Of a DNA stretch of 64,000 bases, positions 33,779 to 41,548 are shown in pieces. The stretch comes from Rhizobium ruizarguesonis (GTDB lineage Bacteria; Pseudomonadota; Alphaproteobacteria; Rhizobiales; Rhizobiaceae), in the NCBI RefSeq assembly GCF_012349115.1, contig NZ_PQIG01000079.1, positions 1 to 64,000 on the forward strand. Reading direction: 5' to 3'. The position numbers and the translations under genes were made by a program. Under the pieces are notes generated by a model. The model made no database searches and was not told where the DNA came from. It saw nothing but the letters and a program-made list of their open reading frames with translations. Positions within the stretch are counted from its first letter, which is position 1; every line of letters begins with the position of its first letter.

Positions 33779-34105
33779 ATGAACAGGAATATAATCCAGC
33801 TTCTCACTGCCGCCGTACTGCTTTGCCTGGCAGGTGCGGCGCATGCCTCCTCCGATGACGCCTGGAAGCAGCTCGCCGCTGACGTCGAGGCCAAATGCAA
33901 GAAGGCAGCGGTCACGATCGAGAAGCCCAGCGCCACCGTCGATCCCTTCGGCAGCTCGCATTACGGGCTCGCCCTGGTGACAGGCAAGCCGAAAGGCGCC
34001 AAGGGGCTGATTGCCCAGATCTGCGTCTACGACAAGCAAAAGAAGACCGTCGAGATCGGCAGCGAGCTGGACGCCAAGACGCTTGGTCTCATGCCGGCAA
34101 AATAG
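33779..34105 (+). CDS. Small secreted protein, unknown function
   Basis: 108 residues with a clear signal peptide (MNRNIIQLLTAAVLLCLAGAAHA), so periplasmic. The mature part is about 85 residues, with two cysteines (AKCKKA and AQICVYD) suited to a disulfide, and FGSSHYGLALVTGKPKGAKGLIAQICVYDKQKKTVEIGSEL. I recognise no characterised family; similar short secreted proteins are common in Rhizobiales. GGAGA lies upstream of the ATG. It precedes a methyltransferase gene by 108 bases on the same strand. Confidence 0.75.
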   Translation: MNRNIIQLLTAAVLLCLAGAAHASSDDAWKQLAADVEAKCKKAAVTIEKPSATVDPFGSSHYGLALVTGKPKGAKGLIAQICVYDKQKKTVEIGSELDAKTLGLMPAK

Positions 34106-34213
34106 GCCGCTATGAGGTTACTTACCGTGCTGGTTTGTGCCTTGCGTCACATTTCTGGGGAACCGAAGCCTACGCTCAGGAGTTGAAAGCCTGGGCTTTA
34201 GGGAGGTGCCGGC

Positions 34214-34867
34214 ATGTCAGAGCTTCGCAGCAGGGCGGAAGATCAGCAGAAAATCTATCAGCGTTGGGCACCGGTCTATGACCGGGTGTATCGCGGCATC
34301 CTGCGTGATGGCCACCGCAAGCTTGCAGCCCTCGCCGCCGCGGCCGGCACCGATATCCTGGAGATCGGCGTCGGCACCGGCCTGACGCTCGGGCATTACC
34401 CGCGCCACTGCCGGGTAAGCGGCATCGACATTTCAGAACACATGATCGCGCGGGCGCGCGAAAAGGCGAGACGCGAGAAGCTGCAGCATGTGCAGGCGCT
34501 TGATGTGATGGATGCCCATGCGCTCACCTTTGCCGACCGGTCTTTCGATGCGGTCTGCCTGCCCTTCGTCATCACGCTGATCCCCGAGCCCGAACGCGCG
34601 CTCGACGAATGCGCGAGAGTGCTCAGGCCGGGCGGCGAGATCATCCTTGCCAGCAAGCTTGGCGACGGCGCCGGTCTGCAGGGCGCGATCGAAACGGCGG
34701 TGGCGCCGCTGGTGCGTCACATCGGCTGGTCCTCCGCCTTCCGTATTCACCGCATCGTCGCCTGGGCCGAGCGCCGCGGTGATTTCGCTCCTGCCGATAT
34801 CCTGCCGGTCTTTCCGAATGGCTTCTTCAAGATTATCCGGCTGAAGCAGCACGGACTTGCCGCCTGA
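34214..34867 (+). CDS. Class I SAM-dependent methyltransferase (PmtA/UbiE-like)
   Basis: 217 residues. N-terminal YQRWAPVYDRVYRGIL resembles the UbiE/PmtA start, motif I is ILEIGVGTGLTLGHYP, motif II-like GIDISEHMIARAREKA, then DVMDAHALTFADRSFDAVCLPFVITLIPEPERALDE and VLRPGGEII. This pattern is close to phosphatidylethanolamine N-methyltransferases of rhizobia and to UbiE-like enzymes; the substrate is therefore probable lipid or quinone but not proven. A GGGAGG site precedes the ATG. It is followed after 61 bases by a TauE-type permease. Confidence 0.8.
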   Translation: MSELRSRAEDQQKIYQRWAPVYDRVYRGILRDGHRKLAALAAAAGTDILEIGVGTGLTLGHYPRHCRVSGIDISEHMIARAREKARREKLQHVQALDVMDAHALTFADRSFDAVCLPFVITLIPEPERALDECARVLRPGGEIILASKLGDGAGLQGAIETAVAPLVRHIGWSSAFRIHRIVAWAERRGDFAPADILPVFPNGFFKIIRLKQHGLAA

Positions 34868-34928
34868 GACCGGAAACTTTTTCCCCGCGTCGCTTCTTCT
34901 GATGCTACCGTTTGTCTGAGGGGACTAC

Positions 34929-35660
34929 ATGACATCGGATTTCTTCGTCTTCATCGTCGTGGGTTTCTGCGCACAGATCGTCGACGGCGCACTCGGCATG
35001 GCCTTCGGCGTGCTGTCGACGACGAGCCTTCTCGCCTTCGGGGTGCCGGCCGCCAATGCCAGCGCCATGACGCATGTGGCAGAAATGTTCACGACCGCCG
35101 CGTCGGGCCTTTCGCATGCCTATCATCGCAACGTCGACTGGCGCCTGGTCGCGCGGCTTGCACCGGCCGGCATGATCGGCGGTGCGATCGGCGCCTATCT
35201 GCTTGCCAATATCGACGGCAAGGTGATCGAGCCCTTCGTGTCGGCCTATCTGATCGCGATCGGACTGGTGATCCTCTACAAGGCCTTTCGGCCGCCGCCG
35301 AAGCGGGATGTCCGCGACTGGATGGTGCCGCCCGTCGGGTTCTGCGGCGGCGTGCTCGATGCGATCGGCGGCGGCGGATGGGGGCCGATCGTCACCAGTT
35401 CGCTCGTCAGCCGCGGCCATGACCTGAAGCGGGTGATCGGCTCGACCAACTTCACCGAATTCGCCGTGACACTGACGATTTCCCTGACCTTCATGCTGAC
35501 GCTTGGCTGGTCGGAGCTCAATTCGGCGATCGGCCTGATCATCGGCGGCGTCATCGCTGCCCCCTTCGGCGCGATCCTCGTCAAGCGGCTGCCGGTGCGG
35601 CCGCTGATGGTGGCGGTCTCGATGATCATCATCGGCACTTCGGCGATGCGGATCCTGTGA
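34929..35660 (+). CDS. Sulfite exporter TauE/SafE family permease
   Basis: 243 residues, inner membrane, about seven helices. The paired family motifs are present: GFCAQIVDGALGMAFGVLSTTSL in the first half and GFCGGVLDAIGGGGWGPIVTSSLV in the second half. The family moves sulfur-containing anions or related small organic anions; the substrate here is unknown. It lies 61 bases after the methyltransferase gene on the same strand. A palindromic repeat follows immediately downstream. Confidence 0.9.
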   Translation: MTSDFFVFIVVGFCAQIVDGALGMAFGVLSTTSLLAFGVPAANASAMTHVAEMFTTAASGLSHAYHRNVDWRLVARLAPAGMIGGAIGAYLLANIDGKVIEPFVSAYLIAIGLVILYKAFRPPPKRDVRDWMVPPVGFCGGVLDAIGGGGWGPIVTSSLVSRGHDLKRVIGSTNFTEFAVTLTISLTFMLTLGWSELNSAIGLIIGGVIAAPFGAILVKRLPVRPLMVAVSMIIIGTSAMRIL

Positions 35661-35686
35661 AGATCGCTGCGCTAGCGCATAGTGGA

Positions 35687-35729
35687 ACAGCGTCCTTTGC
35701 GCGCGTCTGAAAAGACGCGCGGCGCTGTA
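35687..35729. repeat. Palindromic repeat, GCGCGGCGCTGTA family
   Basis: ACAGCGTCCTTTGCGCGCGT ... GACGCGCGGCGCTGTA: a complete imperfect palindrome, lying between two convergent genes and ending next to the stop codon of the minus-strand gene. It could fold as a bidirectional terminator. Same family as 3261 and 36443. Confidence 0.75.
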
Positions 35730-35732
35730 GGG

Positions 35733-36077
35733 TTACAGATTCCGGCCGAAATAGACATCTACGGAGGCGATCTTGTCGCCGCGGAAGCGAAGGCTCTCGA
35801 TGTTGCGGAAGCTGCCGCCGTCCCGTTTTTCGGCGCGGTAACGGATGACCGCCTCGTCGCCGTCGATCGCCAGGAATTCGATGTCGAATCCGCGGAAGAC
35901 CGGCTCCTTCGGCCAGCAGCGCTCGAAATAGGTCGCCCGGTCGATGTGGTCGTCACGCGGACTGGAGAAGGTGAAATCCTCCGTCAACATGACGCCGACG
36001 ATATCCTTGCGGTCGTCAAGATAGGCGGCGTAGAGATGACGGATAGTCTGCTCTCGGGATGTGCGCATGTCGCTCAT
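35733..36077 (-). CDS. SnoaL/NTF2-like protein
   Basis: 114 residues, a single NTF2/SnoaL-like alpha+beta barrel (TIRHLYAAYLDDRKDIVGVMLTEDFTFSSPRDDHIDRATYFERCWP ... DEAVIRYRAEKRDGGSFRNIESLRFRGDKIASVDVYFG). Family members are small-molecule binding proteins or enzymes such as isomerases and cyclases; function here is unknown. A perfect 23-base palindrome lies 18 bases upstream of the start. No regulator gene is adjacent on that side. Confidence 0.78.
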   Translation of the reverse strand: MSDMRTSREQTIRHLYAAYLDDRKDIVGVMLTEDFTFSSPRDDHIDRATYFERCWPKEPVFRGFDIEFLAIDGDEAVIRYRAEKRDGGSFRNIESLRFRGDKIASVDVYFGRNL

Positions 36078-36095
36078 GGCAATGTCCTCGGATTA

Positions 36096-36118
36096 ACCGA
36101 TTGCATGATGCAATCGGT
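36096..36118. promoter_or_regulatory. Perfect 11-base-arm operator candidate
   Basis: ACCGATTGCAT, one base, ATGCAATCGGT: perfect inverted repeat beginning 18 bases upstream of the SnoaL-like gene start, in the right place for a repressor operator. The matching regulator is not obvious in this window; the sequence is unlike the TetR-linked sites at 16.8 and 38.4 kb. Confidence 0.75.
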
Positions 36119-36508
36119 CTTGTTCTAGCACTTTTACCTGGGAGGGTCCAGGTTGCAGCGGCAATTTCCAAAGACAGGCCACCAATGCGGAAGCGCCGTC
36201 TTGAAGGACGGGCCATAGCGCGGTTATATCAGCGCGTGCCCGCCCTGGAACGACGGGCGCATCCGCCGCTATGGCCTATGCGCTCGACCTCGAAAAGCTC
36301 GATCTTCAGGACAGATTTACCCGCGCCGATCTCCTCGTCGCGGCAAAGGGCACATCGTTTCATCAGGCGCGGTGGAACCCGCGCTTGCCGCATATTTCCT
36401 CGAATCGGAACCGATTTAAGGAAATATGCAGAATTCAAAGTGCTACAGCGTCCTTTGCGCGCCTTAAAAGACGCGCGGCGCTGTAGAATCAATGCCGGGG
36501 CCGAGAGA
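36119..36508. other. Intergenic stretch with repeat material and no convincing gene
   Basis: About 390 bases between the SnoaL-like and MFS genes. Short open frames occur in several phases, but none has a ribosome site together with recognisable family sequence. The right third is repeat (36394-36486). The middle part (36180-36390) may be degenerate or dispersed repeat DNA. Confidence 0.5.
36394..36486. repeat. Composite rhizobial repeat with terminal palindrome
   Basis: AATCGGAACCGATT palindrome, GGAAATATGCAG and AATTCAAAGTGCTACAGCGT followed by the GACGCGCGGCGCTGTAG palindrome (36443-36486). The last module is nearly the same as at 35687. It lies 23 bases before the MFS gene. Confidence 0.7.
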
Positions 36509-37750
36509 ATGACCGATACGCAATTGGACGCCGCCAGCGCCAGGCCGGGCTCGGTCTACTGGAAGCGCAACCTTACCATCTCGCTCATCGGCTCCTTCAC
36601 CACGATCGTGGCGATGACGCTGCTGCTTCCCTTCCTGCCGCTTTATGTCGAAGAACTCGGCGTCAGCGACCATGCGGCGATCGTGCAATGGTCGGGCATT
36701 GCCTATGGCGCCACCTTCTTCGCCGCGGCTCTCGTCGCGCCGCTCTGGGGCCGGCTCGGCGATATTTACGGCCGCAAGCTGATGCTGGTGCGCGCCAGCC
36801 TCGGCATGACGCTGGCGATCTCGCTGATGGGCATGGCCGGCAATGTCTGGCAGTTGGTGGCGCTGCGCCTCTTCGTCGGGCTTGCCGGCGGGTATGCCTC
36901 CGGCTCGATGGTGCTGGTGGCGACGCAGACGCCGAAGGACCGTTCGGCCTGGGCGCTCGGCGTGCTCTCCTCCGGCATCATGGCCGGCAATCTCGTCGGG
37001 CCGCTGATCGGCGGGGCGCTGCCGCCGATCATCGGCATCCGCGGCACGTTTCTCGCTGCCGGCGGCATGATCTTCCTCGCCTTCCTCGCCACGACCTTGC
37101 TGATCAAGGAAGAGAAATCGCCGGCTCGCAAGCAGGCGGCCAAGGCAAGCGGCGGCTGGAAATCCATTGCCGACAAGCGGCCCGTCATCGCGATGCTGGC
37201 AACGGGCATGCTCTTGATGTTTGCCAATATGTCGATCGAGCCGATGATCACCGTCTATGTCGCGCAGCTCGTGCCCGTCGAATCCCAGGTGACGATGACA
37301 TCGGGCATCGTCATGTCGGCGGCTGCCCTCGGCAGCATTCTCTCGGCCTCATGGCTCGGCAAGCTCGCCGACAGGATCGGCCATTGGCCGGTTATTGCAG
37401 GCGCGCTCGCCGTCGCCGGGCTGCTGCTGATCCCGCAGGCCTTCGTCACCAGTTCCTGGCAGCTGATCATCCTGCGTTTCCTGATGGGTGTGGCGCTCGG
37501 CGGGCTGCTGCCCTGCATCGCCGCGGTCATCCGCCACAGCGTGCCGGATAGTGCGGCCGGCAGCATTCTCGGGCTTTCGATTTCCTCGCAATATGTCGGC
37601 CAGGTGGCCGGCCCCATCCTTGGCGGCTTTGTCGGCGGCCATATCGGCATGCGGGCGGTTTTCCTCGGCACCTCCGTGCTGCTTCTCGCCGGTGCGGCCT
37701 ATGCCTGGATCGTGCGGCCGAGGGATGGGGAGACTCGGGACTCGACCTAA
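36509..37750 (+). CDS. MFS multidrug transporter
   Basis: 413 residues from the ATG at 36509 (MTDTQLDAASARPGS), GAGAGA site. Twelve helices, DHA1 type: FLPLYVEELGVSDHAAIVQWSG in the first loop, motif A in GRLGDIYGRKLMLVRAS, and a repeat of it in SWLGKLADRIGHWP. Substrate unknown. The stop overlaps, by four bases, the stop of the convergent TetR gene. It is not obviously under that TetR because its promoter lies at the far end, next to a repeat. Confidence 0.87.
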   Translation: MTDTQLDAASARPGSVYWKRNLTISLIGSFTTIVAMTLLLPFLPLYVEELGVSDHAAIVQWSGIAYGATFFAAALVAPLWGRLGDIYGRKLMLVRASLGMTLAISLMGMAGNVWQLVALRLFVGLAGGYASGSMVLVATQTPKDRSAWALGVLSSGIMAGNLVGPLIGGALPPIIGIRGTFLAAGGMIFLAFLATTLLIKEEKSPARKQAAKASGGWKSIADKRPVIAMLATGMLLMFANMSIEPMITVYVAQLVPVESQVTMTSGIVMSAAALGSILSASWLGKLADRIGHWPVIAGALAVAGLLLIPQAFVTSSWQLIILRFLMGVALGGLLPCIAAVIRHSVPDSAAGSILGLSISSQYVGQVAGPILGGFVGGHIGMRAVFLGTSVLLLAGAAYAWIVRPRDGETRDST

Positions 37751-38367
37751 GGATTATTGGCACTCCCGCAGATCAGCTCGACGCCTGACCGGGCGATCGC
37801 TTCCAGCGTCTCGCGGCTGTCGCCGGCGCGAGCGCGGACGGCGAGCGAATGCATGACGGCGGAGGCGAGCCTGGCGAGCATCTGCGGATCGGCGCTTTGG
37901 GGAAGCTCGCCTCTTTCCACGCCAAGCCGCATGCGCTTTTCGATCTCGTCGTCGAAATCGTTGAGGCTGCGGCCGAGCACTTCGCGGACGCGCTCATGCT
38001 GGACCGCCTCGACCGATGCCGTGCCGATCAGCAGACAGCCGCGGGCAGCGGTTTCACCGTGCAGATAGATCGCCAGCGCACCGGCATAGACGCGGGCGAT
38101 ATTGTCGTGCAGCGGCAGTGACGGGTCGAGCGCCTCGGCGAGCGTATTCATGCCGTCCTGCCGATAGCCCTCCAGCGTATCGAGATAGAGATCCTCCTTG
38201 TCGCCGAAGGCGCCGTAGAGGCTCGGGCGGTTGAGGTTGGTCGCAGCACTCAGATTGTCGAGCGAGGCGGCGGCAAACCCCCTGTCCCAGAAGACATCCC
38301 GCGCCTTGCTAAGCGCCGCCTTGGCGTCGAAGGCCCTCGGGCGGCCCCGCTTCTTCTCGTCTTTCAT
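37747..38367 (-). CDS. TetR family regulator
   Basis: 206 residues from the ATG at 38367 (MKDEKKRGRPRAFDAK); the longer frame to 38433 runs through the operator. N-terminal KKRGRPRAFDAKAALSKARDVFWDRGF then SLDNLSAATNLNRPSLYGAFGDKEDLYLDTLEGY is the typical AcrR/PsrA-like HTH. The C-terminal domain has RGCLLIGTASVEAVQHERV, the TetR_C signature of drug or electrophile-responsive regulators. A 15-base-arm inverted repeat lies between it and the divergent glutathione transferase gene, which is its likely target. Confidence 0.88.
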   Translation of the reverse strand: MKDEKKRGRPRAFDAKAALSKARDVFWDRGFAAASLDNLSAATNLNRPSLYGAFGDKEDLYLDTLEGYRQDGMNTLAEALDPSLPLHDNIARVYAGALAIYLHGETAARGCLLIGTASVEAVQHERVREVLGRSLNDFDDEIEKRMRLGVERGELPQSADPQMLARLASAVMHSLAVRARAGDSRETLEAIARSGVELICGSANNP

Positions 38368-38370
38368 ATT

Positions 38371-38424
38371 TGTACTGTTTCGCATTAAATTCTTGACGAG
38401 AGTTATTTTATGCGAAACAGTACA
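38371..38424. promoter_or_regulatory. Long inverted repeat in TetR-GST divergent promoter
   Basis: TGTACTGTTTCGCAT (38371-38385) and ATGCGAAACAGTACA (38410-38424): perfect 15-base arms, 24 bases apart, beginning 4 bases upstream of the TetR start. Two oppositely facing copies of one site could each bind a dimer and cover both divergent promoters. Confidence 0.85.
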
Positions 38425-38482
38425 GATGTTCAATGCTATCGATGGGCGGCATCGACCGCCCCCACGAGGAGAGGAAACCGCA

Positions 38483-39166
38483 ATGAAACTTTACATGCAC
38501 GCCGCGGCCTGCTCGCTTTCGCCGCACATCATCTGCCGGGAGCTGGGGCTCGATATCGAGCTCGTCCAGGTCGACCGGCAGACCCACAGGACGAGCACCG
38601 GCGAGGATTATCTCGCCATCAACGGCAACGGCTATGTGCCGGCGCTGATGCTCGACGACGGCAAGGTGCTGACCGAGGGGCCGGCGATCGTGCAGTTCCT
38701 CGCCGACAGCGTGCCCGAAGGGGCAGCCCTATTGCCTGAGGTCGGCAACATCCGCCGCAACGAGGTGGAATCCTATCTGAACTTCATCACCGCCGAGCTG
38801 CACAAGCCGATGGTGTTGCTCTTCAATCCGATTTATTCCAGCGTTCATGGCGAGGTCCGCGCGCTGATCTCGAAGCGGCTCGCTTGGCTGAACGGCCGTC
38901 TTGCCGGACCCTATCTCACCGGCGATGCGTTTACGGTGGCGGATGCCTATCTCTTCGTCTGCCTGAACTGGTCGCCCTGGACCGACATCGATCTCAACCA
39001 ATGGCCGGCGCTGCACGGCTTCATGGCCCGGGTGGCGGCACGACCGAAGGTGCGCGAGGCGCTGCAGGCCGAAGAGCTCGAGGCCTTCGATGCCGACGGC
39101 GTCTATTTTGCGCCGCATGCCTATCTCGCCTCATCGGGACGGACCGGCTCGCCGGTCAGGCCGTAA
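38483..39166 (+). CDS. Glutathione S-transferase
   Basis: 227 residues from the ATG at 38483 (GAGGAGAGGAAA site). N-terminal thioredoxin-like domain: MKLYMHAAACSLSPHIICRELGL with the CSLSPH motif of beta-class bacterial GSTs (Cys10 as catalytic candidate), NGNGYVPALMLDDGKVLTEGPAIVQFLAD (cis-Pro and Glu/Gly glutathione-binding residues) and an alpha-helical C-terminal domain with GDAFTVADAYLFVCLNW. Cytosolic. Probably under the adjacent TetR regulator, as is common for electrophile detoxification genes. Confidence 0.9.
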   Translation: MKLYMHAAACSLSPHIICRELGLDIELVQVDRQTHRTSTGEDYLAINGNGYVPALMLDDGKVLTEGPAIVQFLADSVPEGAALLPEVGNIRRNEVESYLNFITAELHKPMVLLFNPIYSSVHGEVRALISKRLAWLNGRLAGPYLTGDAFTVADAYLFVCLNWSPWTDIDLNQWPALHGFMARVAARPKVREALQAEELEAFDADGVYFAPHAYLASSGRTGSPVRP

Positions 39167-39202
39167 ACGCCAGGCCGCCCACACGCGCGACACGGATGGG
39201 CA

Positions 39203-40036
39203 TCAGAGCGCGCTGACAGCCACCGGCAAAGCGCGCTTGTGAGTGGTCGCCCGATAGGCGGCGAGGATGCGGCGGCGGGCGATCTCGCCGACCGGCTTGC
39301 CTTCGAGGAAATCGTCGATCTCGTCATAGCTGACGCCATAGGCCTCCTCGTCGGGGCGCAACGGCCGCTGGTCCTCGAGATCGGCTGTGGGCACCTTGAA
39401 CACCAGCTCGTCCGGGGCGCCGAGCCGCTTTGCCAGCAGGCGGACGCGGCGCTTGTTGAGGCCGGCGAGCGGCAGGATATCGGCGGCGCCATCGCCGAAC
39501 TTGGTGAAGAAACCCATGACCGCCTCGGCCGCATGATCGGTGCCGATGACGAGGCTGCCAAGCGCCCCGGCCAGGGCGAACTGGGCGATCATGCGCTGGC
39601 GCGCCTTGATATTGCCGAGGATGAAATCCTGCCGGCCGGCATCGGCAAAGGCGAGGCCGCCGTCCTGCGCGGCGGCAAGCATCGCATCCGTCGGCGCCTT
39701 GATATTGACCACCATCGAGCGGTCGGCGCCGATCGTTTCCAGCGCCCTTCCCGCATCCGCCTCATCCGCCTGGACACCGTAGGGAAGGCGCACAGCAATG
39801 AATTCGGCCGCATGGCCGCTGTCACGCAGCTCGCGCACCGCCTTTTGAGCCAGCAGCGCCGCCGTCAGCGAATCGACGCCGCCGCTGATGCCGAGGACGT
39901 AGCCGCGCATGCCCGAGGCGACGAGATAATCCTTGAGGAAAGCAGTTCGCCGTTCGATCTCCCGCTCAGGGTCGATATCGGCGGCGACACCCAGTTCGCG
40001 GATGATCTCGCCTTGTTCGTCGAACAGCACCGTCAT
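39203..40036 (-). CDS. nadE: NAD+ synthase, ammonia-dependent
   Basis: Last step of NAD biosynthesis: amidation of deamido-NAD with ATP and ammonia. 277 residues, matching the short bacterial NadE without the N-terminal glutaminase (CN hydrolase) domain. P-loop GISGGVDSLTAALLA (residues ~47-61), VIGTDHAAEAVMGFFTKFGDGAADILPLAGLNKRRVRLLA (catalytic core) and PDEEAYGVSYDEIDDFLEG. Glutamine-using rhizobial NadE enzymes exist, so a second nadE elsewhere in the genome is possible. It converges on the GST gene. Confidence 0.93.
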   Translation of the reverse strand: MTVLFDEQGEIIRELGVAADIDPEREIERRTAFLKDYLVASGMRGYVLGISGGVDSLTAALLAQKAVRELRDSGHAAEFIAVRLPYGVQADEADAGRALETIGADRSMVVNIKAPTDAMLAAAQDGGLAFADAGRQDFILGNIKARQRMIAQFALAGALGSLVIGTDHAAEAVMGFFTKFGDGAADILPLAGLNKRRVRLLAKRLGAPDELVFKVPTADLEDQRPLRPDEEAYGVSYDEIDDFLEGKPVGEIARRRILAAYRATTHKRALPVAVSAL

Positions 40037-40195
40037 AAGCCTTTTCCTCCCCGCTTACGGAATTTCGGCGCCACTATGGCGAAAAGATGAGGGAAGACGA
40101 AACCGTTCCGGGCAGACCTGCCATGCATTTTATGCAAGTGGGCGTCGGGGACTTAGGAATGAACTGCCTGAGGGGACGTGCCTCAAGCAACGGTG

Positions 40196-40272
40196 GAAGG
40201 CAGTAGAGACGTTGCGGCATATCCCTTCTCCCCGCTGGCGGGCAGAAGGTGCCGGCAGGCGGATGAGGGGCG
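40196..40272. repeat. Rhizobial intergenic repeat cluster
   Basis: CTTCTCCCCGCTGGCGGGCAGAAGG and GCCGGCAGGCGGATGAGGGGC modules, the same family as at 4.3, 31.6 and 49.3 kb. It fills much of the gap between nadE and the cyclase gene. Confidence 0.65.
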
Positions 40273-40312
40273 GACCGGAGATCTGGATTCTGCCAGCTGG
40301 ATGGGCTTGCCC

Positions 40313-41518
40313 CTACCGCACAATCGTGAACAGCTCGACAGGATCGGCAAAACCCTTCAGCCTGTGCGCCCCGACCGACACCACATCCCCTGCCCCGGCC
40401 TCGTCGCGAAACGGCGCCGACATCAGCAGGGCCTCCCCGAGTTCGCTGCAGGCGGTCTGGATGCGGCTGACCAGATTGACGTCGCCGCCAATCAGGGTGA
40501 AATCGAGGCGGCGGCCGGAGCCGACATTGCCGTAGCTGACCTCGCCGTAGTGCAGGGCGATGCCGGCTTTGACTCCGATGCCCTCGTACTGGAAATGGTC
40601 GATCTCATCGAGGATGGCGCGGGCCGATGCCAGGGCCGCGCCGCAGGAATGGGCGGCATCATAGCCCGGGAAGAAGGCGAGCACGGCGTCGCCCATGAAC
40701 TTCAGCACCTCGCCGCCCTCGCGGGTGATGGCCGGCACGATCCTGTCGAAATAGGCATTGAGCAGACCGAGCACGGTGCCGCCGGGCAGCCGGTTCGACA
40801 GCTCGGTAAAACCGCGCAGATCGCAGAGCAGGAGTGCCGCCTCCATCGATTCGATCTCGTCGCGGCGGATGCGGCCGGCCAGGATGCGGCTTGCCGTCAG
40901 CGGGCCGATATAGGTATCGAGCAGGCTGAGCTCGACCTGGCGAAGGATGCGCAACTCGCTGGTGTTGCGCAGCGCCGGCAGGATGCGCTCGATCACCTGA
41001 CGCTCGGAGGCGGTGAAACCGCCCGGCCGCTTCGTGCCGAAGACGGCGGCGCTGACCGGACCGTCGACATTGCAGAGCGGCGCGATGACGAGCTGCATCA
41101 GGCCGCGATCGGCGAAGACATCGATATGCTGCCAGCGGCCATGCACGCTTTCGCCGGTATCGACGACCAGCGGTTCGCGGGTTTCCATGACCTTGCGCAG
41201 CGGCGTATTTGATATGGCGACCCGGGCGCCGTGTTCGCGATCGTGGATCTCGACCGGCTCGCCCGGCGCCCAGGCGATGGTGCGGCCGATGAATTCGGGA
41301 TGCAGGGTCATCAGATGCAGGGTCAGACGGTCGACCGGCAGGCCGAGCGCCTGAAGCCGGCGGCCAAGCCCGGAAACCAGGCCTGCTTCGTCGAGCGCGT
41401 GGCATTCATCGCCGGAGAGCCATTCGATGATGGAGAGCAGTGCGCCGACACTGACGGCATGGCCGGCTGCCTTGGGCTGGAGTCTGTCGGTATCCGGGGC
41501 ATAGATCGCAGTTGTCAT
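40313..41518 (-). CDS. Class III adenylate/guanylate cyclase
   Basis: 401 residues. N-terminal ~200 residues form a GAF-like sensory part (VDRLTLHLMTLHPEFIGRTIAWAPGE ... APLCNVDGPVSAAVFGTKRPGGFTASERQVIERI). The C-terminal catalytic domain has both metal aspartates, in ALLLCDLRGFTELSNRL and EVLKFMGDAVLAFF, and the transition-state residues in DFTLIGGDVNLVSRIQ. No membrane segment. It would make cAMP (or cGMP; specificity not read here). It starts 30 bases after the emrB stop with AAGGAGGAG as ribosome site, so it is the third gene of an EmrA-EmrB-cyclase operon. Confidence 0.9.
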   Translation of the reverse strand: MTTAIYAPDTDRLQPKAAGHAVSVGALLSIIEWLSGDECHALDEAGLVSGLGRRLQALGLPVDRLTLHLMTLHPEFIGRTIAWAPGEPVEIHDREHGARVAISNTPLRKVMETREPLVVDTGESVHGRWQHIDVFADRGLMQLVIAPLCNVDGPVSAAVFGTKRPGGFTASERQVIERILPALRNTSELRILRQVELSLLDTYIGPLTASRILAGRIRRDEIESMEAALLLCDLRGFTELSNRLPGGTVLGLLNAYFDRIVPAITREGGEVLKFMGDAVLAFFPGYDAAHSCGAALASARAILDEIDHFQYEGIGVKAGIALHYGEVSYGNVGSGRRLDFTLIGGDVNLVSRIQTACSELGEALLMSAPFRDEAGAGDVVSVGAHRLKGFADPVELFTIVR

Positions 41519-41548
41519 GGCTTTCTCCTCCTTAAGGGAGGCGGGGCA

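Noticed and set aside
36271..36486. Plus-strand frame before the MFS gene
   Set aside because: Ends inside a dispersed repeat, no good start site; considered repeat DNA.
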